Assembly (NCBI GenBank): GCA_026387915.1
Contig: JAPLKS010000022.1
Span: 124,001-188,000, forward strand
Reading direction: 5' to 3'
Length of the DNA stretch: 64,000 bases
Source of the DNA: Gemmatimonadota bacterium
Lineage (GTDB): Bacteria > Gemmatimonadota > Gemmatimonadetes > Gemmatimonadales > Gemmatimonadaceae
Under the pieces are notes generated by a model. That model was not told the DNA's origin and made no database searches. It was given only the letters and a program-made list of their open reading frames with translations. Shown piece after piece: positions 35,685 to 44,780 of this stretch (its first letter is position 1; every line of letters starts with the position of its first letter). A program made the translations under genes and the position numbers.

Positions 35685-37189
35685 TTGCGCACCTCAGTGA
35701 ACGACCACGCGGCTTCGTCAAAGAGGTAGGCCGCTCGCGTAGGGGCGGCGCGCAGCAGCCGACCATTTGCGTCGCCACGGTCATGCACAATCCACGAGGG
35801 CGATTCGGCCAACGAGCCATCATTTGCCACGAGCGAAATATGCATACTGCGCCGCTCCGCATAGCGAACGAAGACGATGTTTGGCGTGCGCGGCAACTCG
35901 CGAACCGCTGCGCGAAACGCGCGCGGCTCCTCAGACAAGCGTTCCACCATACGGCGCGCGTCGGCGATATCCATCACCGATAGTCCTGCGCCGAGCGCCA
36001 GAGCAGCGGTCAGCAGGCGCGGTCGCCATGCTGCGTTCACCACCGCCGGCGATCGCGACCACAACCATGCGGCACCGACCGCCGCGAGATAGGCGAACAC
36101 CGGCATCGCTTCGAGATAATAGATGGTCCAATCCGCCGTGTGTGCCTGCGCGAGATAGCCGGCAATCAGCAAGAGCGCCGTGGCGAGCGCAAACCACCCC
36201 GCGGACCCAGCGACAAACAGTCCGACCACCGCCGTGACCGCAAAGGGCAAGCGCCAGCCGCCGAACGCATCGCGGAGTAACAGCGACGTGCGCGTCGTAG
36301 CCGTCACCAGGACGGGGTCGTTCGCCTGCTGCTGCTTGATGTTCGCCAAGAACCGCCGGACGCGTTCCATCTCAGCGGGCAGCGCTCGCTCTGGCGGCGC
36401 GGTATTCACCGTATAGCCAGGCACGTCAAACGGCAGATACTGCGCCGTGTACACCGCCAGCGCGTTCTGACGCCAATCGCCAGTAGTGCGCGCATTCCAA
36501 AGCGGCAGAATGACGAGCACGGCCAGACCGGTGAACACACCGGTACACAAGGCGCGCCAACGGTGCCCCTGCCACACATCGCGGAGCACCACCACGCCAA
36601 CCGGAATCGCAAAGACAAACATCGTGGCCGGACGCGTGATGGCGCCCCAACCGATCGCAGCGGCCAACAGCATCATCCACCGGCGGCGTCGCGTCTCGCG
36701 CCATTCGAGCAACGCCCACCATGCCACGAGCCAGCAGGCAGACGTTGTGAGTTCGGAGAAGTAGCTCGCGCGAAAGCGCAGATTGCCGAACGTCGTGAGC
36801 CAGAGCACGAACGTGAGCACCGCGACCCCGCTATTCGCCACGCGGCGCGCCAGCACGTACACGAGCGCCCCAGTGAGCGCTGTGAGGAGCACGGGCACGA
36901 GCCCCGGCACACCCAACGCGAATCCAACGGCGATCGTGAGGGCATGCCCAGGCGGGTACTTCACCGCCCACACGGGCGATACCAACACATACAGCTGCTC
37001 AAAAAACTCCGGCACCGGCGGAGCGATTTCCGTCCAATGCGCGTGCGCGTACAAACCGGCCTGCGTCCAATAGGCCCATTCGTCGTGCATCACAGGGACC
37101 GGCGCGAGTGACCGCCACACCACGAGCACGGCGCTCGCGGAGAGCAGTGCCGCTATCCACGGCGCCCAGCGTTCAACGCGCGCGTTCAA
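35681..37189 (-). CDS. GT39/ArnT-like membrane glycosyltransferase
   Basis: 502 residues from TTG 37189, where TTGA overlaps the oxidoreductase stop; no ATG occurs before the first helix, so TTG is the likely start. [14 protein letters not shown] in the first loop carries the D-E pair typical of PMT/ArnT-type GT-C catalytic loops, and [11 protein letters not shown] is a second conserved loop motif. About ten helices are followed by a short soluble tail. It should use a polyprenyl-phosphate sugar donor in the periplasm. It heads the run of three GT-C genes. Confidence 0.78.
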   Translation of the reverse strand: MNARVERWAPWIAALLSASAVLVVWRSLAPVPVMHDEWAYWTQAGLYAHAHWTEIAPPVPEFFEQLYVLVSPVWAVKYPPGHALTIAVGFALGVPGLVPVLLTALTGALVYVLARRVANSGVAVLTFVLWLTTFGNLRFRASYFSELTTSACWLVAWWALLEWRETRRRRWMMLLAAAIGWGAITRPATMFVFAIPVGVVVLRDVWQGHRWRALCTGVFTGLAVLVILPLWNARTTGDWRQNALAVYTAQYLPFDVPGYTVNTAPPERALPAEMERVRRFLANIKQQQANDPVLVTATTRTSLLLRDAFGGWRLPFAVTAVVGLFVAGSAGWFALATALLLIAGYLAQAHTADWTIYYLEAMPVFAYLAAVGAAWLWSRSPAVVNAAWRPRLLTAALALGAGLSVMDIADARRMVERLSEEPRAFRAAVRELPRTPNIVFVRYAERRSMHISLVANDGSLAESPSWIVHDRGDANGRLLRAAPTRAAYLFDEAAWSFTEVRK

Positions 37190-38817
37190 TTTTCCCCCTC
37201 GTGATACACCATCTCGAGGTTCACATCCCAGAGCGGCGAGTCGTTCTCATTCCCTGTGATGATGTGATCCACCGCCATCATCGCCGTCAGCATCGAGTGA
37301 TCCTGATTGTTATACCGATGCATACCGTTACGTCCGATGCAGAACAAATTTGGCACGCTTGTCACCCACTGGCGCACGTCGCCAAGCCGGTCGTACGTCC
37401 CAAAATAGGCGGGATACGCTTTTGGCATACGCAACACACAGCCGTCACGCACATCCGCCGCGCGCGCAAATCCGATCTGCTCCAACTCTCGCACGCCCAG
37501 CGTGATCAACTCGGCGTCGTCCGTGCGCCAGAGTTCGTCGGTCTCATCCAGAAAATACTCGAGGCCAATCCACACCTTCGTGCCGCGTTCGGCAACCAGG
37601 TACGGACTCCAGTTATTGAAGAGCTGAATGCGGCCGACCTTCACGCCCTCGTCCTGCACGTAAATCCAATTGTCGCGCACCATGGCCTGCGACGCCTGGC
37701 CACTCTCTTGCACGTGCAGTTTGTCGAGCAGCAGGCCGACGGTGAGAAAATCCCGATAACGTAATCCGCGCGTCACCGCCTGCACCGTAGGCGGTGGCGG
37801 GGGTTCGGTGATCGTGATGAGCTCTTGCAGAGGCATCGTCGAAATGAAGTAATCGCACGCCATTTCCACACGCTGGCCGTCGGCATCGGAGAGTGCCGTG
37901 ACGTGCGACACACGCCCGTCAGTCATCCGTACGCCCACCACTTTCCAGCCGTGGCGCACCTCACCGCCCGCGGCACGCACCTGCGCGGCGACCGTCTCCC
38001 ACATCTGTCCGGGGCCGTACTTTGGATACCAGAACCGTGTGATCAGCGACGTCTCGCGCTCCTCTTGCCGCTTGCGAAACTCGCTGGAGAAGAGATCCTG
38101 CACCGCGTGGACCACCGCGCGGGTGAGCGAGAGTCCTTTCACGCGCTGCGCGCCCCAGTCCGCACGAATCTCACTGCAGGGTACGCCCCACACTTTTTCG
38201 GTGTAACCACGAAAGAACGTCTCGTACAACCGCTGTCCGAACCGATTGATGAAAAACGCGTCCAGATAGGTCTCGTCACGGCGCGGAAAGAATTGCGCCT
38301 TCAGATAGCTCAATGCGATCAGCGCAGTGTTGAAGAGTCCCAAACGCCACGCCACGATCAATGTGATGCCGAGCGGATAGGGGAAGAAATTCTTGCCGAA
38401 GTAAATGCGCGAGAGCCGTGGGCGCTGCAGCATTACGCCGTCTTCTCGCTCGGGGTCTGGAGCTGCGCGTCGCGTTTCACGGAGCCGCGTGCCCTCGAGC
38501 AACTCGGGTGCCAGTGCGCGTATCACGACGTCGGTGGCGTAGTCCACCTCGTGCGCGAGTGCCACATCGTCAAACGCCGGTGCGCCCTGCGGCGGCAGAA
38601 TACCAAACCACCACTTCATCACGCGCTCGCTCTTGGAAAAGAAGCGATGCCCGCCAATGTCGATGCGATTGCCCTTGTACTGAAACGTCTGCGCAATGCC
38701 GCCCGTGGCATGCGTGGCTTCGAGCACAATCGGCGTGACATCCGTGCGGGCGAGCAGTTCCCACGCCGCGGTGAGCCCCGCCGGACCAGCACCGGCAATG
38801 ATGGCGATACGCGTCAC
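37186..38817 (-). CDS. FAD-dependent amine-oxidase-fold oxidoreductase
   Basis: 543 residues from GTG 38817, overlapping the transporter stop as GTGA; the open frame further upstream is antisense to that transporter and not protein-like. An N-terminal FAD site [13 protein letters not shown] (9-21), then [30 protein letters not shown] and a C-terminal [19 protein letters not shown] segment are seen. The family (phytoene-desaturase/protoporphyrinogen-oxidase-like, distantly UDP-galactopyranose mutase-like) often occurs in surface polysaccharide loci, but its reaction is not established. It could oxidise, isomerise or ring-contract a nucleotide sugar. Confidence 0.78.
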   Translation of the reverse strand: MTRIAIIAGAGPAGLTAAWELLARTDVTPIVLEATHATGGIAQTFQYKGNRIDIGGHRFFSKSERVMKWWFGILPPQGAPAFDDVALAHEVDYATDVVIRALAPELLEGTRLRETRRAAPDPEREDGVMLQRPRLSRIYFGKNFFPYPLGITLIVAWRLGLFNTALIALSYLKAQFFPRRDETYLDAFFINRFGQRLYETFFRGYTEKVWGVPCSEIRADWGAQRVKGLSLTRAVVHAVQDLFSSEFRKRQEERETSLITRFWYPKYGPGQMWETVAAQVRAAGGEVRHGWKVVGVRMTDGRVSHVTALSDADGQRVEMACDYFISTMPLQELITITEPPPPPTVQAVTRGLRYRDFLTVGLLLDKLHVQESGQASQAMVRDNWIYVQDEGVKVGRIQLFNNWSPYLVAERGTKVWIGLEYFLDETDELWRTDDAELITLGVRELEQIGFARAADVRDGCVLRMPKAYPAYFGTYDRLGDVRQWVTSVPNLFCIGRNGMHRYNNQDHSMLTAMMAVDHIITGNENDSPLWDVNLEMVYHEGEN

Positions 38818-39956
38818 CGAACCGCGACCTTCACGCGGAGCGCGTGCAACACAGTGCCCAGCACGAGCGCCACGAGGTAGCCGTAGGGAAGCGAGGCCGC
38901 CACCACTCCCAAGAACAGCGCCAGCGCAAAGTCGCGGGACTCGCCCGCGATGTCGCGAAGCAGCGCGAGAACCGCGACGCCTTCCACGAGGAGCAACACA
39001 CCCAGCATTGGCTTCGGAAACAGGAGCGCCACTTGCCCTACGCTCCCGCCAAGAAACAGTCCGACGGCCGCCAGCGCCGTGCCAGCAATGATCACCGACC
39101 CGCCCGTCCGACCACCGAACGAATAATGACCGGCCATGCCGCCAGAGCCATGGCACACAGGAATCCCGCTCACGAGTGGACTCACCAGGTTCATCAGCGA
39201 ATAGGTGATACCGATGCGCCGAATCGTCAGCGGCTCGCGCGCTGGAAAGAGATCGGCGGCCACCTGCTTGGTGGCGAGCACCGAGTTCCCGAGCGAGAGC
39301 GGAATCTGCGGCAGGGCCAGCAAGAGAAATCCGCCCCAGATCGCAGCCGTATTGGGCATATGTGGCACGGGGAGATGCACGCCGATCGCCGCGATGGCCG
39401 GCGCACTCGCCCCCCCCACCGTGAGGGCGAACACCGCACCGAGTGCCAGCACAATTGGCGCTGGCGGAAAACGCCGATTGCCGAGCAAGGCCACGACGAT
39501 CACGAAGGCGACGGCCGCGAGCGCATAGCCGGCCGCTCCGCCCGACGGCACGTAGTCGGCCACCGCGATGCGAGCCAACTGTAGCCCGAGCCCACACTGA
39601 ATGCCGCGCACCACAACCTTCGGAACGACGCGGGCGAGCCAATCGAGCGCGCCGGTAAGCACCAGCACGAGCATCAGCGCGCCAATCGCAAACCCGCCCC
39701 CATAGACCAAATCCGGACTCACCTGCTGCGCAATCACAATGGCCGCCACTGCCTTTAACGGTTGCACCGGCATCGGCATCCGGTACACCAAACCGGTCAA
39801 AATCTGTAGGGCCCCAAACGTCACAAGTACGCTGGTGGCATCGAGATGCGCCGCCGCGATCATCCCCACAATCAGCGGTAGCGACGTCCCTAAATCGCCA
39901 AACGCACCGGAAACTTCGTTCCGGTCAAATCGTAGGTTTTCTGTGGCTGGTGGCAT
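38814..39956 (-). CDS. MOT1-type molybdate/sulfate transporter
   Basis: 380 residues from ATG 39956, ~10 membrane helices. The MOT1 signatures are clear: [17 protein letters not shown] near residue 16, [12 protein letters not shown], and [20 protein letters not shown] near residue 265. MOT1/SulP-like carriers import molybdate or sulfate across the inner membrane. It is the first gene of a 19-gene surface-sugar operon and is joined to the next gene by a GTGA overlap, so it is co-translated with it; why an oxyanion carrier is there is unclear. It diverges from an ABC transporter gene only 44 bases away. Confidence 0.88.
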   Translation of the reverse strand: MPPATENLRFDRNEVSGAFGDLGTSLPLIVGMIAAAHLDATSVLVTFGALQILTGLVYRMPMPVQPLKAVAAIVIAQQVSPDLVYGGGFAIGALMLVLVLTGALDWLARVVPKVVVRGIQCGLGLQLARIAVADYVPSGGAAGYALAAVAFVIVVALLGNRRFPPAPIVLALGAVFALTVGGASAPAIAAIGVHLPVPHMPNTAAIWGGFLLLALPQIPLSLGNSVLATKQVAADLFPAREPLTIRRIGITYSLMNLVSPLVSGIPVCHGSGGMAGHYSFGGRTGGSVIIAGTALAAVGLFLGGSVGQVALLFPKPMLGVLLLVEGVAVLALLRDIAGESRDFALALFLGVVAASLPYGYLVALVLGTVLHALRVKVAVR

Positions 39957-40000
39957 CAGTCGTATATTCGAAGAGCGTTACGTGTCCTACAAGGGAGCTT

Positions 40001-40963
40001 ATGACAGAACTTGCCCTCGATATCCGAGGCGTCACCAAGCGCTACGACCAGCATACCGCGGTCAACGCGCTCTCGCTCGCCGTTCCCAAGGGAGCCGTCT
40101 ACGGCCTCCTCGGTCCCAACGGCGCCGGTAAGACGACGACCATCCGGATGATCCTCAATATCATCGCCCCAGACGAAGGGACGATCTCGATTTTCGGTCA
40201 GCCGAGCAACTCCACCGGCATCATGGACCGCGTGGGGTACCTCCCCGAAGAACGCGGCCTCTACAAGAAGATGCAGGTTCGGCGCGTGTTGCGCTTTCTC
40301 GCCGAACTCAAAGGGGTGAGCGCCAAGGTCGCCGACCAGCGGATTGACCAATGGATGGAGCGGATGTCGCTCAAAACTCCAGAAAAAGACTGGGGACTGG
40401 CCAAGCTCGAGGAACTCTCGCGCGGCATGCAGCAGAAGGTCCAGTTCATCGGCACCCTGCTCCACGATCCTGAACTCGTGATTCTCGACGAGCCGTTCAG
40501 CGGGCTCGACCCGATCAACGCGCAGGCCCTCAAAGATACCGTCGTGGACCTCAAGAAATCCGGACACACCGTGATTTTCTCCACGCACCTGATGGACAAT
40601 GCCGAACGCCTGTGCGACTCGGTCTGCATCATTGCCCGCGGCGAGAAAGTGCTCGACGGCACCGTCGCAGCCGTCAAAGCCGAACACGGCGGGAACAACG
40701 TGGCGTTGTCCGTCGCCGGCGGAAGCGAACTGATCTCCAAGATCTTCGCCGACCACCAGCTCGTGGAGCGCGTAGACGATTCCAATCGGTTCTTTGAAAT
40801 CTCGCTCCAAAAGGACGCTGATCCGCAGTCGCTGCTCCGTCGCCTCGTCGAAGCGGGCGCGGTGGTGCAACGTTTTGAACTCGTGCAGCCCTCGCTGCAC
40901 CAGATCTTCCTAGAAAAAGTCGGCGCCACCGGCGTCGAAGCGGGGATGAGCGGACATGGCTAA
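40001..40963 (+). CDS. ABC transporter ATP-binding subunit (NatA-like)
   Basis: 320 residues from ATG 40001, with AAGGGAG seven bases before; the earlier in-frame start at 39950 lies in the divergent gene. Walker A GPNGAGKTTT (~40-49), the variant signature LSRGMQQKVQFIG and Walker B ELVILDEPFSGLDPIN, then HLMDNAERLCD. A C-terminal ~80-residue DUF4162-type domain follows. It powers export with the permease encoded 8 bases into its 3' end; NatAB-like exporters move sodium, drugs or peptides. Confidence 0.92.
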   Translation: MTELALDIRGVTKRYDQHTAVNALSLAVPKGAVYGLLGPNGAGKTTTIRMILNIIAPDEGTISIFGQPSNSTGIMDRVGYLPEERGLYKKMQVRRVLRFLAELKGVSAKVADQRIDQWMERMSLKTPEKDWGLAKLEELSRGMQQKVQFIGTLLHDPELVILDEPFSGLDPINAQALKDTVVDLKKSGHTVIFSTHLMDNAERLCDSVCIIARGEKVLDGTVAAVKAEHGGNNVALSVAGGSELISKIFADHQLVERVDDSNRFFEISLQKDADPQSLLRRLVEAGAVVQRFELVQPSLHQIFLEKVGATGVEAGMSGHG

Positions 40964-42275
40964 GCTCTGGGTGGTCATCAAACGTGAATACCTGGAGCGC
41001 GTGCGCTCCAAGTGGTTCATCATCAGTACGGTGTTTGGCCCGCTGTTCTTTGTGGCCATCACCATCGTCCCCGGCTATCTGACGATGAAGGGGATGAAGG
41101 ACTCACAGGTCTCCGACCTCCGCATCCTCGACGCCACTGGCGCCGACCTCGGCTCGCGCGTGGCCGACCGGCTCAAGAAGATGCGCGATGATCGACTCTC
41201 GAAGATGCTGGGTGGCGATGACGCGATTGTGCCGCCCACCGTGGTACAGCGTGTGGCCCCAACGCAACTCGCCGACGCGGAGAGTACGGCCACGCGACTG
41301 GTGATGCAGAAGGAGACGCAGGGCTACCTGGTCCTCGATTCGCTCACGCTCACCAAACAGAAGGCGCGCTACGCGGGACGCAACGCGAGCTCGCTCGCGG
41401 AAATGGAGATGGTGCAGGGCGCGGTCCGTGAAGCGTTGCTCGCCAACAAACTGCAAGCCGAAGGGGTGCCGCCCTCCCGCATTGACTCGATCACTCGGGT
41501 ACGCGTGGATCTCGCGACGGAGAAGATCGACGAACGGGGTCGCGGGGGCAGCGGATTGGTGAGCGCGATCTTTGGCTTTATCATCGCGTTCTTGCTGTAC
41601 ATGATGATCATGCTCTACGGCCAGAACGTGCTGCGTGGCGTGCTCGAAGAAAAAATGACGCGCGTGGCCGAAGTGGTGATGTCGAGCGTGAAGCCGGACA
41701 TTCTCCTCGCCGGCAAAGTGATTGGCGTGGGCGCGGTGGGGCTCACCCAGCAGCTCGTCTGGTTTGCCAGCGCCGCGTTGATGGCGGCCTATGGTACGCA
41801 GATGATGAACGCGATGGGCAAACCGGGCATGCCGCCGATCTCGCTGCCGCCCATCTCGCCATTGCTGGTCATTTGCCTCGTGCTGTTCTTCCTGTTCGGC
41901 TATGTGTTCTATTCGTCGTTGTTCGCGGCGGTAGGCGCCATGGTGGGGAGTCAGGAAGAAGCGCAGCAGGCGGCACAGCCGGTGATCATGTTGCTCGTGT
42001 CGAGCATCATCCTCGTGCAGCCGATCATGCTCAATCCCAACGGCAAGCTCGCGGTGGTGATGAGCATCCTGCCGTTCACCTCACCGGTGATTATGCCGCT
42101 GCGCATGAGCGCCGTGCAGGTGCCGACGGCAGAGTTGGCGGCGTCGCTCATCTTGGTGGCGCTCGCCTGCTGGGCGGCCATCTGGGTCTCGGCGCGCATT
42201 TACCGCGTGGGGCTCCTCATGACGGGCAAGCGTCCGAGCCTGAAGGAGCTGGTGAAGTGGATCCGGTACGCGTGA
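40956..42275 (+). CDS. ABC transporter permease (NatB/ABC-2 family)
   Basis: 439 residues from ATG 40956, overlapping the ATPase gene by 8 bases. An N-terminal helix (~20-45) is followed by a ~150-residue extracytoplasmic domain and then five to six C-terminal helices, the NatB/ABC-2 architecture. EEKMTRVAEVVMSSVKP is the conserved motif after the second helix (E-E-K-x-x-R). It forms the membrane part of an exporter with the upstream ATPase; the substrate is unknown. Confidence 0.9.
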   Translation: MAKLWVVIKREYLERVRSKWFIISTVFGPLFFVAITIVPGYLTMKGMKDSQVSDLRILDATGADLGSRVADRLKKMRDDRLSKMLGGDDAIVPPTVVQRVAPTQLADAESTATRLVMQKETQGYLVLDSLTLTKQKARYAGRNASSLAEMEMVQGAVREALLANKLQAEGVPPSRIDSITRVRVDLATEKIDERGRGGSGLVSAIFGFIIAFLLYMMIMLYGQNVLRGVLEEKMTRVAEVVMSSVKPDILLAGKVIGVGAVGLTQQLVWFASAALMAAYGTQMMNAMGKPGMPPISLPPISPLLVICLVLFFLFGYVFYSSLFAAVGAMVGSQEEAQQAAQPVIMLLVSSIILVQPIMLNPNGKLAVVMSILPFTSPVIMPLRMSAVQVPTAELAASLILVALACWAAIWVSARIYRVGLLMTGKRPSLKELVKWIRYA

Positions 42276-42280
42276 GTTGC

Positions 42281-42293
42281 TGATGCAACATCA
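42281..42293 (+). other. Small stem-loop TGATG-CAA-CATCA in the 3' UTR of the permease
   Basis: A 5-bp stem with a 3-base loop sits five bases after the permease stop and immediately before the larger hairpin at 42292. Alone it is too small to terminate; it may nucleate folding of the leader. Confidence 0.3.
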
Positions 42294-42329
42294 GAAGGGG
42301 CGTCATTCGTGAGAGTGGCGCCCCTTCTG
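42292..42329 (+). promoter_or_regulatory. Perfect hairpin enclosing the RBS and start codon of the plug-domain gene
   Basis: CAGAAGGGGCG (42292-42302) pairs perfectly with CGCCCCTTCTG (42319-42329); the 16-base loop contains the GTG start at 42309. The 5' arm holds the AAGGGG Shine-Dalgarno-like sequence and the 3' arm lies in codons 4-7 of the gene. When folded in mRNA it would hide the ribosome-binding site. No U-tract follows, so it is not a standard terminator. Confidence 0.6.
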
Positions 42330-44741
42330 CGCACCCTGTTGCTCGCCATCTCGCTCAGTGCGGCGGGCGCTCGCCTCGCGGCACAAACCGTGCGCGGTGT
42401 GGTCGTGTTGCGTGACAGTACTACGCCGCTCATCGGCGCCATTGTCGCGGCGCTCGCCTCCAATGGCAGTACTGCGGCGCGCGCACTGTCTGGCGAGCGG
42501 GGAGAGTTCACACTCAAACTGCCAGCACCCGGCCGCTACACATTGCGCGTGTTGCGCATCGGCTACCGGCCGTCACCGGGGCCCGTGCTCGAGATGGCGG
42601 GCAGTGCAACGGAATCCGTGCGGCTCGTCTTCAGCGGCGACGCCATCACGCTCACGGCGGTCACCGTGCGCGGGCGCAACGAGTGCCGCGTACGTCCGGA
42701 CACCGGCCTGCTCGTCGCACAACTCTGGGAAGAAGCGCGCAAGGCGATGCTCGCTTCACAACTCAGCACCAGCGGCGCACCGCTCCACGCGGACTGGGTG
42801 GAGTACGACCGTACCCTCGACCCCACCGGCAAAATTGTGCGCGATCAACGCGTGCGGACCGCGAGTCACCCCACCACGCATGCTTTCAAGAGCCTCGCTC
42901 CTGAGCTACTCGCTGCAAACGGCTACGTGCTCAATGACTCCACCGGTGTGGAGTTTCACGCGCCGGATGCAAACGTGCTGCTCTCCGATTCGTTTGCAGC
43001 CACACACTGCCTGCGACTCGCGCCCGAGGGTGATCGCGCGCTCATTGGCGTGGCATTTCAGCCGGCCACCGAGCGCAAAGGGTTTCACGACATCGAAGGC
43101 ACGCTATGGATTGACCGCGCCAGCGCCGAACTGCGCCGCCTCGAGTTCCACTACACCTCACTTCCTTCCGCCGCCGACAACACCGACGCGGGCGGGCGTC
43201 TCGATTTCCTCCGACTCGGCGGCGGCGACTGGGTGATCAGCGCCTGGACCGTGCGCATGCCCAAGCTCGTGCCGCGCGACAAGTACGCGGAGGGCGGCAC
43301 ACGCAAAGTCATTCGCGCCGCGTCCAATGACGTGGTGAAAGCCATCCAGATTACCGGCGGCGAAGTGAACCGCGTGATGCGCGGTGATTCCACGCTTCAT
43401 TTTGTGGACGGCTCGCGTTTGGATTTTCGCGTCGTCTCGCACGACTCTGTCGTGCCCGCCGCTGGCACCATCATCACGCTCGACGGCACCGATTACACGA
43501 CGGAAACAGACGAGTCGGGCTACGCGCTGCTCTGGCCGCTGCTCGCGGGTCGCTACACGGCCCGCATTCGCGCGCCCATTCTCGACTCGCTCGGTGTGCC
43601 GCCGATTGCGCGGGAACTCGACGCACGCCTCACCACGCGCACGGATTCTATTACGCTACCGAGTGCGCAAGAAGCGTTGCTGCGCGCCTGCCCAAAGGAT
43701 TCCGTGATGTACGGCGAGGGGATGGTACGCGGCTTTGTGCGCGACGAACATGCGCGGCCATTGGCACACGCCGCCGTCACCGTGACGTGGCAGCGCTATT
43801 TTCGCATCACCGGCGATCAACTCGGGTGGAATGAGCAAACCATTGGCGCGCTGACCGACGACCGCGGGATGTGGCGCACCTGTGGTGTGCCGCGCGACAC
43901 GCTGCTGGTGGTGCGCGTGCTCGCCGATTCTGGATCCGACCGGCGCACAACGAAGCTTGGGCTGCCACAAGCATTTGGCAGCGTGGACTTGGTGGCGCGC
44001 GTAACGCACACACTCATCGCCGAGCGCGAACACCGGCCGACGGCGCTGGTTGAGTTGTTCGTGACGAGCCTCGACGGTGTACCGCTCGCCAATGTCGCAC
44101 TCGAGGTCACGGCGCCAGGCGGCACCACGCGAAAACTGATTACCGGGCCGAGTGGCCGCGCGCTCGTGCCAGATGTGGCGCCGGGGTTGCTCAAGGTCGA
44201 AGCCAAGCGCATCGGATTCAAGCCAGGGAAACTCGCGCTCACGGTGGAGCCCGGGCGGAACACGGCGCCGATCGTGCTCAGCGAAACCACCGCGCCGCAA
44301 CTCGACACTGTGCGCGTCATGGGCGGCCGGAAAGTGGCGGGGCGGCTCGATGAGTTTGAAACGCGGAAACTCAACCACGACGCATCCGCGTCGATTGGCC
44401 GCGCCGAAATCGAGAAGCGCAACGCACCTCAGGCGTGGCATTTGCTGATGAACGTGCCGTCAATGAAGATCATTCAGACGGGGCCGGTCGTCACGGCGGA
44501 ATCGAATCGGGCCATGATCATGGGCCAGCCCTGCTACATGAACGTGCTCGTCGATGGCATTCCGATGGCACAAACGGCCGACATCTACGGCAAGCTGCAG
44601 CCGATCAACTTGAACGACCTGCCGCCGATGTCGGACATTCACGGCATCGAAGTGTTTGCCGGCAGTGCGCGGATACCGCTCCGATACGCGGGCGAGGGCG
44701 GCGGGAAGTGGTGTGGGTTGATTCTTGTTTGGACGCGCTGA
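42309..44741 (+). CDS. Exported regulatory-domain protein with C-terminal TonB-plug-like domain, no barrel
   Basis: 810 residues from GTG 42309 (GTG 42315 also possible). A signal peptide (LLRTLLLAISLSAAGARLAAQ) is followed by a carboxypeptidase-regulatory/CNA-B-like beta domain (VRGVVVLRDSTTPLIGAIV, FTLKLPAPGRYTLRVLRIGYRP), a long middle region, two more such domains (~460-540, ~570-650) and a C-terminal segment with LDTVRVMG, EIEKRNAPQAWHLLMNVPSMKI and DIHGIEVFAGSARIPLRYAG, as in TonB-receptor plug domains. There is no beta-barrel after the plug; the protein ends within 40 residues. Such barrel-less proteins are frequent in Gemmatimonadota. Function unknown. Confidence 0.78.
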   Translation: MRVAPLLRTLLLAISLSAAGARLAAQTVRGVVVLRDSTTPLIGAIVAALASNGSTAARALSGERGEFTLKLPAPGRYTLRVLRIGYRPSPGPVLEMAGSATESVRLVFSGDAITLTAVTVRGRNECRVRPDTGLLVAQLWEEARKAMLASQLSTSGAPLHADWVEYDRTLDPTGKIVRDQRVRTASHPTTHAFKSLAPELLAANGYVLNDSTGVEFHAPDANVLLSDSFAATHCLRLAPEGDRALIGVAFQPATERKGFHDIEGTLWIDRASAELRRLEFHYTSLPSAADNTDAGGRLDFLRLGGGDWVISAWTVRMPKLVPRDKYAEGGTRKVIRAASNDVVKAIQITGGEVNRVMRGDSTLHFVDGSRLDFRVVSHDSVVPAAGTIITLDGTDYTTETDESGYALLWPLLAGRYTARIRAPILDSLGVPPIARELDARLTTRTDSITLPSAQEALLRACPKDSVMYGEGMVRGFVRDEHARPLAHAAVTVTWQRYFRITGDQLGWNEQTIGALTDDRGMWRTCGVPRDTLLVVRVLADSGSDRRTTKLGLPQAFGSVDLVARVTHTLIAEREHRPTALVELFVTSLDGVPLANVALEVTAPGGTTRKLITGPSGRALVPDVAPGLLKVEAKRIGFKPGKLALTVEPGRNTAPIVLSETTAPQLDTVRVMGGRKVAGRLDEFETRKLNHDASASIGRAEIEKRNAPQAWHLLMNVPSMKIIQTGPVVTAESNRAMIMGQPCYMNVLVDGIPMAQTADIYGKLQPINLNDLPPMSDIHGIEVFAGSARIPLRYAGEGGGKWCGLILVWTR

Positions 44742-44756
44742 CCCGCTCCACTACAA

Positions 44757-44778
44757 CACCGCCGCGACTCCGGCGGTG
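44757..44778. terminator. Hairpin between convergent genes
   Basis: CACCGCCG-CGACTC-CGGCGGTG, an 8-bp perfect stem with a 6-base loop, lies midway in the 39-base gap between the convergent plug-domain and glycosyltransferase genes. It could act on transcripts from either side; a U-rich run is poor (TTGTAG on the minus strand). Confidence 0.5.
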
Positions 44779-44780
44779 CG

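Noticed and set aside
38818..39642. Upstream extension of the FAD-oxidoreductase frame by ~275 codons.
   Set aside because: The extension overlaps the MOT1 gene in another frame and is Arg/Gly-rich, not protein-like; the FAD motif begins just after the GTG at 38817.
39957..40000. TATATT at 39963-39968 as a promoter of the ABC transporter.
   Set aside because: There is no acceptable -35 hexamer; only the AAGGGAG Shine-Dalgarno in this 44-base gap is convincing.
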